Part shown: positions 36,682 through 47,600 of the stretch, one piece after another
Layout: each line of letters opens with the position of its first letter
Position numbering within the stretch: the stretch's first letter is position 1
DNA from: Strongylocentrotus droebachiensis
Taxonomy: Eukaryota > Echinodermata > Echinoidea > Camarodonta > Strongylocentrotidae
Direction of reading: 5' to 3'
NCBI GenBank assembly: GCA_035222895.1
Contig: JAVYIG010000694.1
Location: 306,001-370,000 of the forward strand
DNA: 64,000 bases
Position numbers and translations under genes: made by a program
The notes under the pieces: generated by a model
Told to the model about the DNA's origin: nothing
What the model saw: only the letters and a program-made list of their open reading frames with translations
Database searches by the model: none

Positions 36682-37915
36682 TTAAGTTTAGAGACACACT
36701 GCTTTATTGGTTTTTGTTTTCATCTGGCAGAATAAAGATTCCCCTAAATCATTTCAATCGCTACTATGAAATTTTAAGATCCTGACTAACACGTTGCTAA
36801 TTACTTACATTGACATGTAAATTGTACATGCAAATTAATACATTTAATGTTAGTGTTGCACACACGACACACCATATTCCTGATACATGTACATGTACAT
36901 GCACATGTAATAACATGTAGTTAGTTTAATATGGATGGATGAAATGGAAAGGAAAGCAATGTAGTACTGTAGGAAGAATAAGATGCAACTTGCATTGTTT
37001 GAAGGAGCTGCAACATCAAGCATAGGACGATTACCAGACTGTGTGTGAGTGGAGGGAAAACACATATTACATCACAAATACAATGGGACTACATTTGTAT
37101 TACCGATGCCCAGGAATTTATTTCCTGAAAAAAGCCTACACCTCAATGCACTGTATCTGTACATTTCTCTTTTCAAAATAGTTAATGAGCCATACAGGCA
37201 TTGTACGTTAAATAAAAAGTTGTATTAGCAGTCATTAAATCAGTCATCTAAAGTTCAATTTAATTTCTCTCTCTTTTTTTTTATGTGCAAATAAATCAAT
37301 CTCAATTTCAATGGAGCTATCGATCACCCCACAAAAAACATAAGATTTCCTCTCTTATTTCTATAATTGTTGAATGAATACAAAATGACCAATACCTACA
37401 CCATTACTTTAACATGAAAAAATTCCTCTCCCATTTCACAATTCAGATTGAAGTGTTAATTAATATTAATGTTCAGTTATACAATTTTACATTAATATTA
37501 TGCTGTACGATAAATCAATTAATGATCCATGCACATGTACATGTAACTCTCTGTAATAGCAGCCATGTAACCCAAATGTACAATTTCAATCCACTCAACT
37601 GCATGCTGAACATGATACTATATCAATTACAGAGAAAAAGTCATGCACATGAATATGTGCCCATATCAATTACAAAACAATATAATAAAAATAAATCACA
37701 ACTGAAAACATATTTTTTAGTGCATGTGGAGTGTCTATTCAGGCTGCATACATGATACATGTGATAATTCCCATTTCCAAGAGGACATGCATACATGAAT
37801 ATAATATTCTCCATAAATTACTGACCCCTATAAACAAAGTATATTGAATGATTATTCCTTTAAAATCCCCCAAACTGGCAAAAGGCAGAATCTAGATTCA
37901 TGTACATGTACTTAC

Positions 37916-38167
37916 AGTGTTTATGGACATCCCTTCAGATGCAGAATGCAGAGCGGTTCAGTCCTTGTACCGGTATTCATGTATGACTGAGCACTACAAC
38001 AGACTGGTGGTTCTAAAGACCATTTAAAATGATCACATGAGCGTTTGTTGGAGAACAAGGGCTCTGTAAATTATTGTTGATGGTTTCCTTCCTGCTTCAC
38101 AGCTGGTTTACTCTGTGCACATGGCAGGCGAGTCACAGAAATGATGCAAACGGCACTGGAAGCAGTC
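37916..38167 (-). other. Candidate 5' UTR exon of STARD3
   Basis: A strong donor GTAAGT (37915-37910, read in reverse) follows a 252-nt stretch less AT-rich than its surroundings, with a T-rich tract and AAG acceptor at its 5' side. No frame is convincingly coding. It would splice to the acceptor at 33544. Inference only. Confidence 0.3.
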
Positions 38168-38766
38168 CTTAATACAAGAACAAATAAACAAATGGTAAAG
38201 TTACAGTCTACAAAAGAAATTTAAAAGGAAAGGAAGGAGTTATATTTCATTAACAGGTGCCTTTTAACAATTTGGTTGAGCAAAGCAAAGCAAAATCAGG
38301 CTAAAGAGATATAATAAATAAGAATACAAATAAGACAAAGTTAGGAATAACTCATTTCTCACTATTTTATCTTCATGTCACTTTACTTGGCTGAACACAA
38401 ACTGGACAAACCTGCTAAAATGACCACCTACATGTACATGCAGAAAGATCGCCTGTCCATAAAGACTATACATTAACAAAATAGCATATTGATTATTGTT
38501 GTTGTTTCCCTTGAAACATGTACGTTCTCATTGAAACCTGCATTATTAAACATGAACAGGTCAGGCTCCAGTAGACAACATGCGTACAGAGACAGTTGTC
38601 TTCCTGCAGTGGTCTTTAAGACAGGTTGGTTTGACAGTATTACAGAGAACATGTATAAAGAAAGAAGGCCATCCGGATAACATGCACTTCCTTGGAAGTT
38701 TCCTATAGTGGTGTGTTAAAGATCATATATGCATGGTCTAAAACTACATGTAGGCCTATACAGTAG

Positions 38767-39577
38767 CAGGACAGGCGCGTAGCCAGGGGGGGCGGTGGGG
38801 GCAGTCGCCCCCCCCAAAACGCCGGCCCCCCAAAAAAAAGAGAGAGAAAGAGAAGAAAAAAAGGAAGAGGACGTAGGAAGAAAAGGGGAAAAGGAGTCGA
38901 GAACGGTACAACGAATCGTCTTCTTTCTCTAATAATTTAATGAAACGTCAAAGCTTTCGCGCTTCGCGCGTATGGGGGAAAATTGAGTTCAAACTAAGGA
39001 TTAAGAGTCGAGAACGGAACAACGAATCGTTTTCTTTTTCTAATAATTTAATGAAACGTCAAAGCTTCCGCGCTTCGAAACACCCCCTCTTAGAACTGAA
39101 TACAGATAAGATTTAAGGGTCGGGAAAGGCACAATTAACGAATCGTCTTCTTTGTCTAATACGTCAAAGCTTCCGCGCTTCGCGCAGGAGAAGGGGGGGG
39201 GAACTGAATTCAGACAAGGATTAAGAGTCGAGAACGGTACTTCGAGTCGTCTTCTTTCTCTAATAAATTAATGAAACGTCAAAACTTCCGCGCAAGCGCG
39301 TGAGGGGGACTGAATACAGATAAGGATTAAGGGTCGAGAAAGGTACAATGAATCATCTTCTTTGTCTAATAATACGTCAAAGCTTCCGCGCTATGCGCAG
39401 GAGGGGCGGACTGAATTCAGACAAGGATTATGAGTCGAGAAAGGTACAAGAATCGTCTTCTCCCCCCTCCCTGCACCCACCTCCCTAGGGAGCGCGCTAT
39501 GCGCGCTCTTTAAGTGATTCGCACGCTTCGCGCGCTCACTACCGCCCCCCTAAAATAAAATCCTGGCTACGCGCTTG
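38767..39577. mobile_element. hAT-like element carrying the poly-G satellite unit
   Basis: TACAGTAG at 38759-38766 and 39578-39585 flank termini ending GCGCGTAGCCAGG and CCTGGCTACGCGC. Inside are about five units of the satellite seen at 17165-18595 (GTCGAGAACGGTACAACGAA, ACGTCAAAGCTT, CGCGCTTCGCG). No transposase frame. Confidence 0.85.
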
Positions 39578-39829
39578 TACAGTAGGCAGATGCCATTAAT
39601 TGAATTGATTGCATTTATTCAGAATCTCAAAATGGAAAATGGGGAGGGATGGGGTTTAATTTTAAAAAAGAGTTCCTTTAACAACAAAAATAAAAAGTTG
39701 GCAGAATCAAATGAGTAAAATTTGTTCAGTGCACATAAATTCAGTTGAAATACTAGCTTAACACCTAGGCCCATCACTATCAGTGATTCATGCAAATAAC
39801 ACGTTCAAAGCCCATATTGAGTTTTTATC

Positions 39830-40300
39830 CTTTTCTATCTTCTATGAATTTTTCGGTTCAACTCTTTTCCCCTCTTTTCATTGTTTTTTCTATCATTTCC
39901 TTGTGTTTCGTTATTTTTATTATTTGATTCTTTCTTTCTGTCTTTCCTCATGTCACTTTTGTGTTTAATCGGAAATCCTATTTAGCGTTTTCTTCTTCCA
40001 TTCTATGTTATTTGTTTTTATACTTCATTTCTTCTTCAATTTTTCCTACAGTTTATATGTATTTCTTTTCTTTCTATTATATATTTTGTATCTTTCCATC
40101 TTCTCTTGCTTTCCTTATTTTCTTCTCCCTAATCTTTCCTGCTATTATTCCCTTTGTATTTCTCCATTCTCTCCTTTTAACAATTATCTTCCTTTCCTTT
40201 TATGTCATTTGTTTTTATCCTTCTTTCATCTTTTATTTCTGTATTTTAGTGTGCTATATATCACTAGACCTATACTTCTTCCATCTATAATCTATCATTT
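39830..40300. repeat. Pyrimidine-rich imperfect repeat
   Basis: TTTCTTTC, TTCCTTT, ATTATTT words; complementary in type to 18703-19012. The Phe/Leu-rich 109- and 128-codon frames are composition artefacts. Confidence 0.55.
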
Positions 40301-40774
40301 CCTTTGTTGGAATACAGTCAGACATGTATTTACATTGAATCTTGCCTTCTCTCATATAAGGCACCGACACACAAAAAAAAACATATTTTAGCGTACTGCC
40401 TTTTTTTTTCAGGCTATTTTTCAAGATGGCTGCTATCTTTTTTAATTTTTGTTTATTAAGTAAAATAATAAAAAAATAGAACAAAGCGGGTGACCAATAA
40501 AGTGGGCGTGGACGCTAAACATGAAAATTAAAATGATTTCGCCTAATACTCCATGTTACAACACCTTGCACAGTAATTGAGTAAATATAACAAGAAATAC
40601 TTTATTTACACTAGAATCTAGTCTAGATGTCTAGACCTAAGTCTAGAAAACACAATTAGATCTACCAGGCCAAGCTGTCAAGCCTCAAACCAGTCACAAC
40701 ATCTGTGTATAAAATAGATTATTTTTAAGGCTCTAATTGACTAATTTATAATTGTAGATCTCGATGTTAGACTT

Positions 40775-40958
40775 TCGAACCAAAGATCCCGGGTTCGACT
40801 CCCACCCAGGCGGATGACTGAAGCCTGCTTTATGTGTTAACGTGCCCCTTCCCTTGTTCATAGACGCAGGTTATGTCAAGTGGAAAACACTCCGTCCCTC
40901 GGATAGGACGTTGAATGGAGGCTCCGTGTAGAGAAGAGTCACTACCTTTGCACGTTAA
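40775..40958 (+). mobile_element. SINE remnant, left part (interrupted)
   Basis: B-box-like GGGTTCGACTCCCACCC near 40791 and a SINE-like body (CACTCCGTCCCTCGGATAGG, GGCTCCGTGTAGAGAAGAG) up to the TTAA at 40955. It appears to continue at 41744 (GAACCCACTGCACTATTCG), so the element between was inserted into it. Confidence 0.65.
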
Positions 40959-41743
40959 AGGACAAGTCCACTCGAAAAATAAATTACTTTCAATAAAAGC
41001 AGAAAAATCAGACAAACCGATCAAAAAAGGTTTGAGCTAAATCGGATAACTAATAAGAAAGTTATGAATTTTTGAAAAAGTATGTAAAACTATGGAACAA
41101 TGAGATTCACAACACAAATTGCCAAGATGGTTATCAGTTTGTGACGTCATGTCCTCACAACTTATCAATTGCTTCATATAGTTTAATCACATTAATTTCC
41201 CTTTTTATCCCCCAAAACTTGATTTCCCCATGCCTTTGCCCAGGTTATATGACTTAGACTCTACATCATATTGCATGCATGACATTTCCCAAAAACTTTT
41301 ATGAATTTTGAAGAATTGATACTATTTTCTGAATATTGTTTATTCATAATTATTGATTTTTATATAAATAGTTTATACAAATTCAATTTTTCATGATTTA
41401 ACTGGACAAAAATTACTCTTTATTTGTGCATCCACACAAAAACACATGACTAACAATCTAACTTGGATGCTGGTGTGAAGAAATAAGATTCTTAGGGTGA
41501 AAATAGGAAATTTATATTATCAATATAAAGAAAATAATTAGTGGATAGTGAGGACCATACGTCACAGACTCATGAGTGAGTTGCCAATTTGTGTAGTGAT
41601 TTTCAAAGTATTTCATGTCATTAAACATTCATAACTTTCTTATTAATATTAGTTATCCGATTTTGCTCAAACCTTTTTTGATTGGTTTGTCTGATTTTTT
41701 TGGTTCTATTGAAAGTAAGTTATTTTTGGAGTGGACTTGGGCT
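40959..41743. mobile_element. Foldback element, TTAA duplication, about 100-bp inverted ends
   Basis: TTAA at 40955-40958 and 41744-41747. Left end AGGACAAGTCCACTCGAAAA and right end AGCCCAAGTCCACTCCAAAA (from the right), with pairing continuing through AATCGGATAACTAATA. Interior AT-rich, non-coding. Confidence 0.82.
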
Positions 41744-41830
41744 TTAAGAACCCACTGCACTATTCGTATATTAAGAGTAGGGGGAAACCCCGGTGTAGTG
41801 GTCCACCTGCACACACCCCCAGTACAACCT
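41744..41830 (+). mobile_element. SINE remnant, right part
   Basis: GAACCCACTGCACTATTCGT, TAAGAGTAGGGGGAAACCCC, GTGGTCCACCTGCACACACC. Continues the unit broken at 40958. Confidence 0.55.
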
Positions 41831-41926
41831 ATTCAAAAAGGAAGAAGAAGAATCTCAGCGAAACCGTCGATATCAGAGACTGAAGCTTTCGATCTAAGTT
41901 AGCACTGCTCTGACTGCCCTAGATCT

Positions 41927-42126
41927 AGACCGAATTTTCCTTCTCTTTCGTTTGTTAAGCCTCTTACTCTATTTGGGTAGGGTCAGCTCTCTCTTTAGGT
42001 CGGCTCTCGATCTCTAAAGAGAGAGCCGACCCAAATAACCGACCCTAAGGCCTAACCAAATAGCCGACCCTAATTCTAACCAAATGAGAGGCTTAACGAA
42101 CGAAAGAGACGGAAAATTCGGTCTAA
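41927..42126. repeat. Inverted-repeat module TAGACCGAATTTTCC
   Basis: About 40-bp inverted ends: TAGACCGAATTTTCC, TCTCTTTCG, GTTAAGCCTCT on the left and complements on the right, with a second inner inverted pair (GTCGGCTCTC / GAGAGCCGAC). Related modules occur at 44936-45050 and 47208-47272. Confidence 0.8.
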
Positions 42127-42367
42127 AATTTAGCTAGAAATAGAATAGATCTAGAATACTAGATCTAACAGTTAGATCTAGTCATAGACTGATAGACCTA
42201 ACAACTTAGATCTAAAAATAGTTTTTAAAAATACTTGCGTGGTAGATTAATTGTCCAGAACCTGATATTGTCACCATAATCATTAACATTCAAAGTAGAA
42301 CAATATCAGGTCTGTAAACTACATTAAGAAATTTAAGGAAATGTTGAACTCACAGCAGGAATCTCAC

Positions 42368-42460
42368 CTGTTAATCTGCTACTGTGCTGTGTGACTGTGT
42401 GTGAGTTGAGCTAACAGCTAGGCCTAACTGATTGCATCTTGATCTCAATGATCTAACATG
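42368..42460 (-). other. Candidate first non-coding exon of STARD3
   Basis: Reverse strand reads AACAG then GTGAGA, a good donor, at 42368/42367. If real, transcription of STARD3 begins upstream of here, about 2 kb from the UBXN4 start codon on the other strand. The 5' edge is not determinable. Confidence 0.25.
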
Positions 42461-42743
42461 TCCCGATATGTGATATTGTGTGTGCATAGATCATAGCTAG
42501 CGGCTTAGCTTTATTTAGCGCATGCAATGGACAATGCATGAATCCCGACCCCAGACAGATGCGGCTTTGATGGATTGTGTCTGTGTGTGAATTGGGTTTT
42601 CTTTACGGGTGTACAGACGTGTATCAATCAGATATGATTATTTACCTCGATTAAAGGCGCTTGGGTATTTTTATTCAATTTTATGAACATTCTACCTATT
42701 ATGGTCCTAAACCATGTATTTCACTTGTTTGCACCTCAGAAAC

Positions 42744-43837
42744 CAGTGGCGGATTCAGGGGGGGCACAGGGGGAACTTGCCCCCCCCCCCCATTAAAAAA
42801 AATGGGGGTAAAAGGAGGCACTTGAAGAAAAAGAAGGGGAAAAACAAGAAAAGAGAAGGGAGAAAAGAGGGAGGAAAGAAAAGATGAGAGGAGAAAAAGA
42901 GGGAGGAAAGAAAAGATGAGAGGAGAAAAAGGAGGGGGAACAGGAAGAAATAAAAGAGGGGGAAGAGAAAGGAGAATAATGAGGAATTCTTTCTTTAGGA
43001 ATTTGCCATTTCCCAACAAACGTATACAAAAGTATAATTTACTAAAGTTTGTGTAAACATTTCGAAAAATTATGTCATTTCAGCAACATTAATTTGTAAA
43101 TCACCGGTATCGAATTAAACCAAGTTTGAATTATATTTTAGGGCATCTGTCTCCCCTCAAGCCCCCTCCCCCCATCAGTACTCCAGTGCCCCCCCCCCCC
43201 CTCCCCCCCGATCTACACCTTATTGGCGGGAAAAATCGCAACTGCATGATCCCCCTACCTTTCTTCTTTCTCTTTTTTTCTTTCCTTTTCTCTCCTCTTT
43301 TCCTTACCCTTCCCTTCCTTTTCTCTGTTTTAAGTTTGATGGGGGGAGGCAAGGCCCTTTCGCCCCCCCTCCAATCCACACGTTTTGGCGGGATTAATCG
43401 CAACTGTTCCCCCTTCTTTTCATTTGTGTTCCTTCTTCCTGTTTTTGTTCCCTTTTAGCTCTCCTCTTTTCCTTTCCCTTCCTCCCCCTGTTTTGGGCGG
43501 GGTGGGGGGGGGGGGGGGGGGGGCAAGGGCAACTTGTTGGCGGGAAAATTTAATCTGATATCCTCCTTCTTTTTTCCTTCTTCTTCCTCTTTTTTTTTCT
43601 TCCCTTTATCTCCTCTCTTATTTTTTGACGGGGGGGGGGGGGGCGGGTAGGTAACAGCTGGGAGGCAAGGCCCTTTCGCCCCCCCCCCCGATCTCCTTCT
43701 TTTCCCCCTTTTTCTTTCTCTTCTTTCTTTCCCTTTGTCTCCTCTTTCCCTTTCCCTTCTCTCTTTCTCTCTCTCTCTCTCTTTTTTTTTGCGGGGGGGG
43801 GGGGGGCAGGGCCCGCTGCCCCCTGGATCCGCCCCTG
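42744..43837. mobile_element. Composite poly-G/C element with hAT-type ends
   Basis: Ends CAGTGGCGGATTCAGGGGGG and CCCCCTGGATCCGCCCCTG resemble common animal hAT MITE termini. Flanks (TCAGAAAC versus TATACCGT) do not match, so this is probably two or more elements merged. Interior is purine- or pyrimidine-rich with three tandem copies of a GGCGGGAAAAATCGCAACTG-type unit near 43222, 43388 and 43539. Confidence 0.65.
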
Positions 43838-44610
43838 TATACCGTGGCCATCTATCACTTTATAACTTGGTCGGAGATGCCCTATCACTACATAAACTGA
43901 AGGGGGAATTAGAGACAAGTGTTGTACTAGAATACAATTGGAAGACAATTTCAAACAAAAAAGTCAAGAAAGAAGGAGAATTGTATTTTTTTGTTTTTTA
44001 ATGGGAAATTCTTCAACAGGGAATCTGGCAGGGCGGCACTCTTGGACGGTTTCATGCATTTCTAAGTGACAATATAATATATTATGATGGCTCAAGTGAA
44101 AATAAGTCACATTTACGTTGTTTGGACCATTTTGAAAATTTAAAGATTGTAAATAGGTCATGGAAAAAAAACCTTGCAACTAGACATTATAGAGATCAGC
44201 CAAATCCATAATTTTGACATTTCAATTTGGAAAAAATTTAGGGGCTGCACTTTTTTCTTCTGCACACCTATGGAAATTCAGGCAATCAGTACGGGTATTA
44301 ATACAGTCTGTTCATTATAATTATAGATTACTATTCATTAATTCATTTCGTTTCAAGTGACCATTGGGAATGGGAAACAAGTAAAATATAGGCTGATCAT
44401 GATCCCCGGTTTTGGCATAACTTGCGACTCTCATTTTTTGCCCGGCGTTCATTTTATTATTAAAAGATTTAATAAAAACGGCTTAATCCACTTCTATTAT
44501 TTACGTGTCGTTAGTTCTTTTGATCATTTCATGTCGATTTTCTGAAAGAAATTACAAAATTACAACCGAATACTTGCTCTTCTCATACCAAACCAGAGAA
44601 GGAAACCATC

Positions 44611-44692
44611 ATGAAGTGGTTTGAAGGACAAATTTCAAGTGCCGTTGCTCAGGCCAGACAACAGAGAAGTGTATTTATGGTTTACATTAGAG
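44611..44692 (+). CDS. UBXN4: UBXN4 coding exon 1 (start codon)
   Basis: ATG in context AACCATCATGA; 27 codons plus one base, donor GTAAGC. The residues WFEGQIS, AQA and VFMVYIRG line up with human WFQGAIP, ATA and VFVVFVAG. The donor at 44693 is preferred over reading through, which would leave the family alignment. Confidence 0.92.
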
Positions 44693-47600
44693 GTAAGCTT
44701 GGCTTGGGTCACGCAATTCGCAATGTCATCCTTCTCGGGGATCGCGGCGCGGCCACCGATGATGATGCCGTTGGCATTGCCTGGCGGCCGCCGGACCAGG
44801 ACATGCCGGTTGTAGCGCGTAGCTGTAGGGTCTGCGCGGCTATCATGGCCATGACATGATCATGAATTATGATATTGACATCACCTAGCCTTAATTGGCA
44901 ACCATACCTATACTATAGAGCAAAAATTTCTGTCTTTTTCGTTCGTTAACCTCTTCTTATTTGGGTAGGGACCGTAGGGTCAGCTCTAGACCGAATTTTC
45001 CGTCTCTTTCGTTCGTCAGCCTCTTATTGGGGTAGGGTCGGCTCTAGACAGCAATAACCATCTGATTTGGGTCATTTCTTTAATAAAACTGACATTTGTT
45101 GTCATTCCCCAATACAGATGGCAACCCAGAGATCTCGTACCGTGGGGGTAAATTAGAGCCACAGCGTAACAGCTTTTCGTTACCGACATTTCTCCCCCGA
45201 TTTTCTTTATTTAGATCTAGAGTCTAGTCTAGATCTAATTTCCTGATTTCTAAATCAGATGTAAATTAGGTCGGTCTATATATCTCCTAATTACAGTTTT
45301 CAAAATTTGCTAACCTATTATAGAATGTGAAATTTTCGGACTTACTTATATGAATTATCCAATTTGTTCCTCAGAACCGCGAAGCACTTACGTTCATGCA
45401 TTCGAAATATTACCCGGCGGCCGATATATTTCCGGGTCCACCTACCAAAACATAGCCAATGGCCAATCAGAGCACTCGTTTCGTGGTAGTTCGTTGGTCA
45501 AGCCGGGCCGACTCGTATGTAGCTACGGTAGCTATTGGACGTTCGAAAAGAAAAAATTAATATTCATCAACTAAAACCAAGACGGATAATGTTGACGACG
45601 AGACTTTCTCGGATTAATCATTAATTTAGGATCTAAATGAGCAAGCTATCGTAAGTCAAATAAGCTATATATATGTTATTTTTAATTAGACTCTAATTAT
45701 TGTCATATTGCAGCATGTGTGAGGATGTAAAGAGTGAAAATCTCGTAGCATATCTCATTCATCGCGGTCCTGCCGAACCGAACCATTGGTTCCGTACAGT
45801 CCCGATAGGACAATCTTCAGTCTCTATAATCGGAGGTCTAGTGGAGCCAGACGTAGTCTCAGTAGAACAACCGACGATTAGAGAGACTGAAGTTTTCGGT
45901 CTAGGTCGGCTCTAGACCGAAAGCTTCAGTCTCTCTAATCGTCGGTTGTTCCACTGAGACTACGTCTGGCTCCACTAGACCTCCGATTATAGAGACTGAA
46001 GTCTGGGGACCTCTTTCTGTGAGGCACTGTACGGAACAAATGGTTCGGTTCGACCGGACCGCGATGAATGAGATATGAAACGAGATTTTCACTCTTTACA
46101 TCCTCATAACTGCTGCAATTACAACACAAATTAAAAATAACATATATATAGCTTATTTGACTTACGATAGCTTGCTCATTTAGATCCTAAATTAATGATT
46201 AATCCGAGAAAGTCTCGTCGTCAACATTATCCGTCTTGGTTTTAGTTGATGAATATTCATTTTTTCTTTTCGAACGTCCAATAGCTACCGTAGCTACTTA
46301 CGAGTCGGCCCGGCTTGACCAACGAACTCCCACGAAACGAGTGCTCTGATTGGCCATTGGCTATGTTTTGGTAGGTGGACCCGGAAATATATCGGCCGCC
46401 GGGTAATATTTTGAATGCATGAACGTACTGCTTCGCGGTTCGGAGATACAAATTGGATAATTCATATAAGTAAGTCCGTAAATTATCCATTTAATATTAA
46501 GTTATCAAATTTTGATAACTGTAATTAGGACAAATGACATACCGACCTAATTTACATCTGATTTAGAAATCAGAAAATTAGATCTAAATAAAGAAAATCG
46601 GGGAGAAAATGTTTTGACAAAAAAAGCTGCCATTGTTGGCTATAGCTACCCCCACGGTACGAGATCTCTGGGTTGCCATCTGTATTGGGGAATGACAACA
46701 AATGTCAGTTTTATCAAAGAAATGACCCAAATCAGATGGTTATTGCTGTCTAGGTCGGCTCTCTCTTTAGAGACGGAAACCGTCTAGACTATACACATTC
46801 CCTTGATAACGCCACGGCCATTTCAGGTCGTAGCGTTTTGCCCCCAAAATCCCCCAAAATGTCATTTTACCTCGTGCATATCCACATGTAAATTAGGCCT
46901 AGGCTATAATACATCGGTTCCACTTACCAACTTGACTGAAATAATCAGTTTAATAGTCCCTTTTTAGGAAATTATGGGTCAAAATCGAAATCCATTTTGA
47001 AAATCTTTTTCAACATGGATTTCGATTTTGACCCATAAATTCCTAAAAAGGGACTATTAAACTGATTATTTCAGTCAAGTTGGTAAGTGGAACTGATTTA
47101 TTATAGCCTACATCTAGGCCTAGGATTTTGGGGGCAAAACGCTACGACCTGAAATGGCCGTGGCGTTATCAAGGGAATGTGTATAGACGGTTTCCGTCTC
47201 TAAAGAGAGAGCCGGCCGACCCTACCCCAATAAGAGGCTAACGAACGAAAGAGACGGAAAATTCGGTCTAGGTCAGCTCCTCTGTTCATGCTCTTGAAAT
47301 TAGAGACAGCAGCCGACCATCACACATCAATGATCATAGTCGTACTCGTACTCATACTCATAGGAGCATCACTATCCTTAGACAGAAATAACTATCTGAT
47401 TTGGGTCATTTCTTTGATAAAACTGACATTTGTTGACATTCCCCAATACAGATGGTAACCCAGAGATCTCGTACCGTGGGGGTAGCTATAGCCAACAATG
47501 TACACCTTTTTTGTCAAAACATTTTCTCCCCGATTTTCTTTATTTAGACCCTAGATCTAATTTTCTGATTTCTAAATCAGATGTAAATTAGGTCGGTCTA

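Noticed and set aside
40005..40391. 128-codon Phe/Leu/Tyr-rich frame resembling a membrane protein
   Set aside because: T-rich low-complexity tract gives hydrophobic residues in every frame; no family motif.
42744..43837. Single intact hAT element
   Set aside because: The ends look right, but the 8-bp flanks do not match and the interior is made of several poly-G/C segments, so it is called composite.
43550..43954. 134-codon reverse frame rich in Arg, Lys, Gly
   Set aside because: Composition artefact of pyrimidine-rich, poly-G repeat DNA; neighbouring frames look the same.
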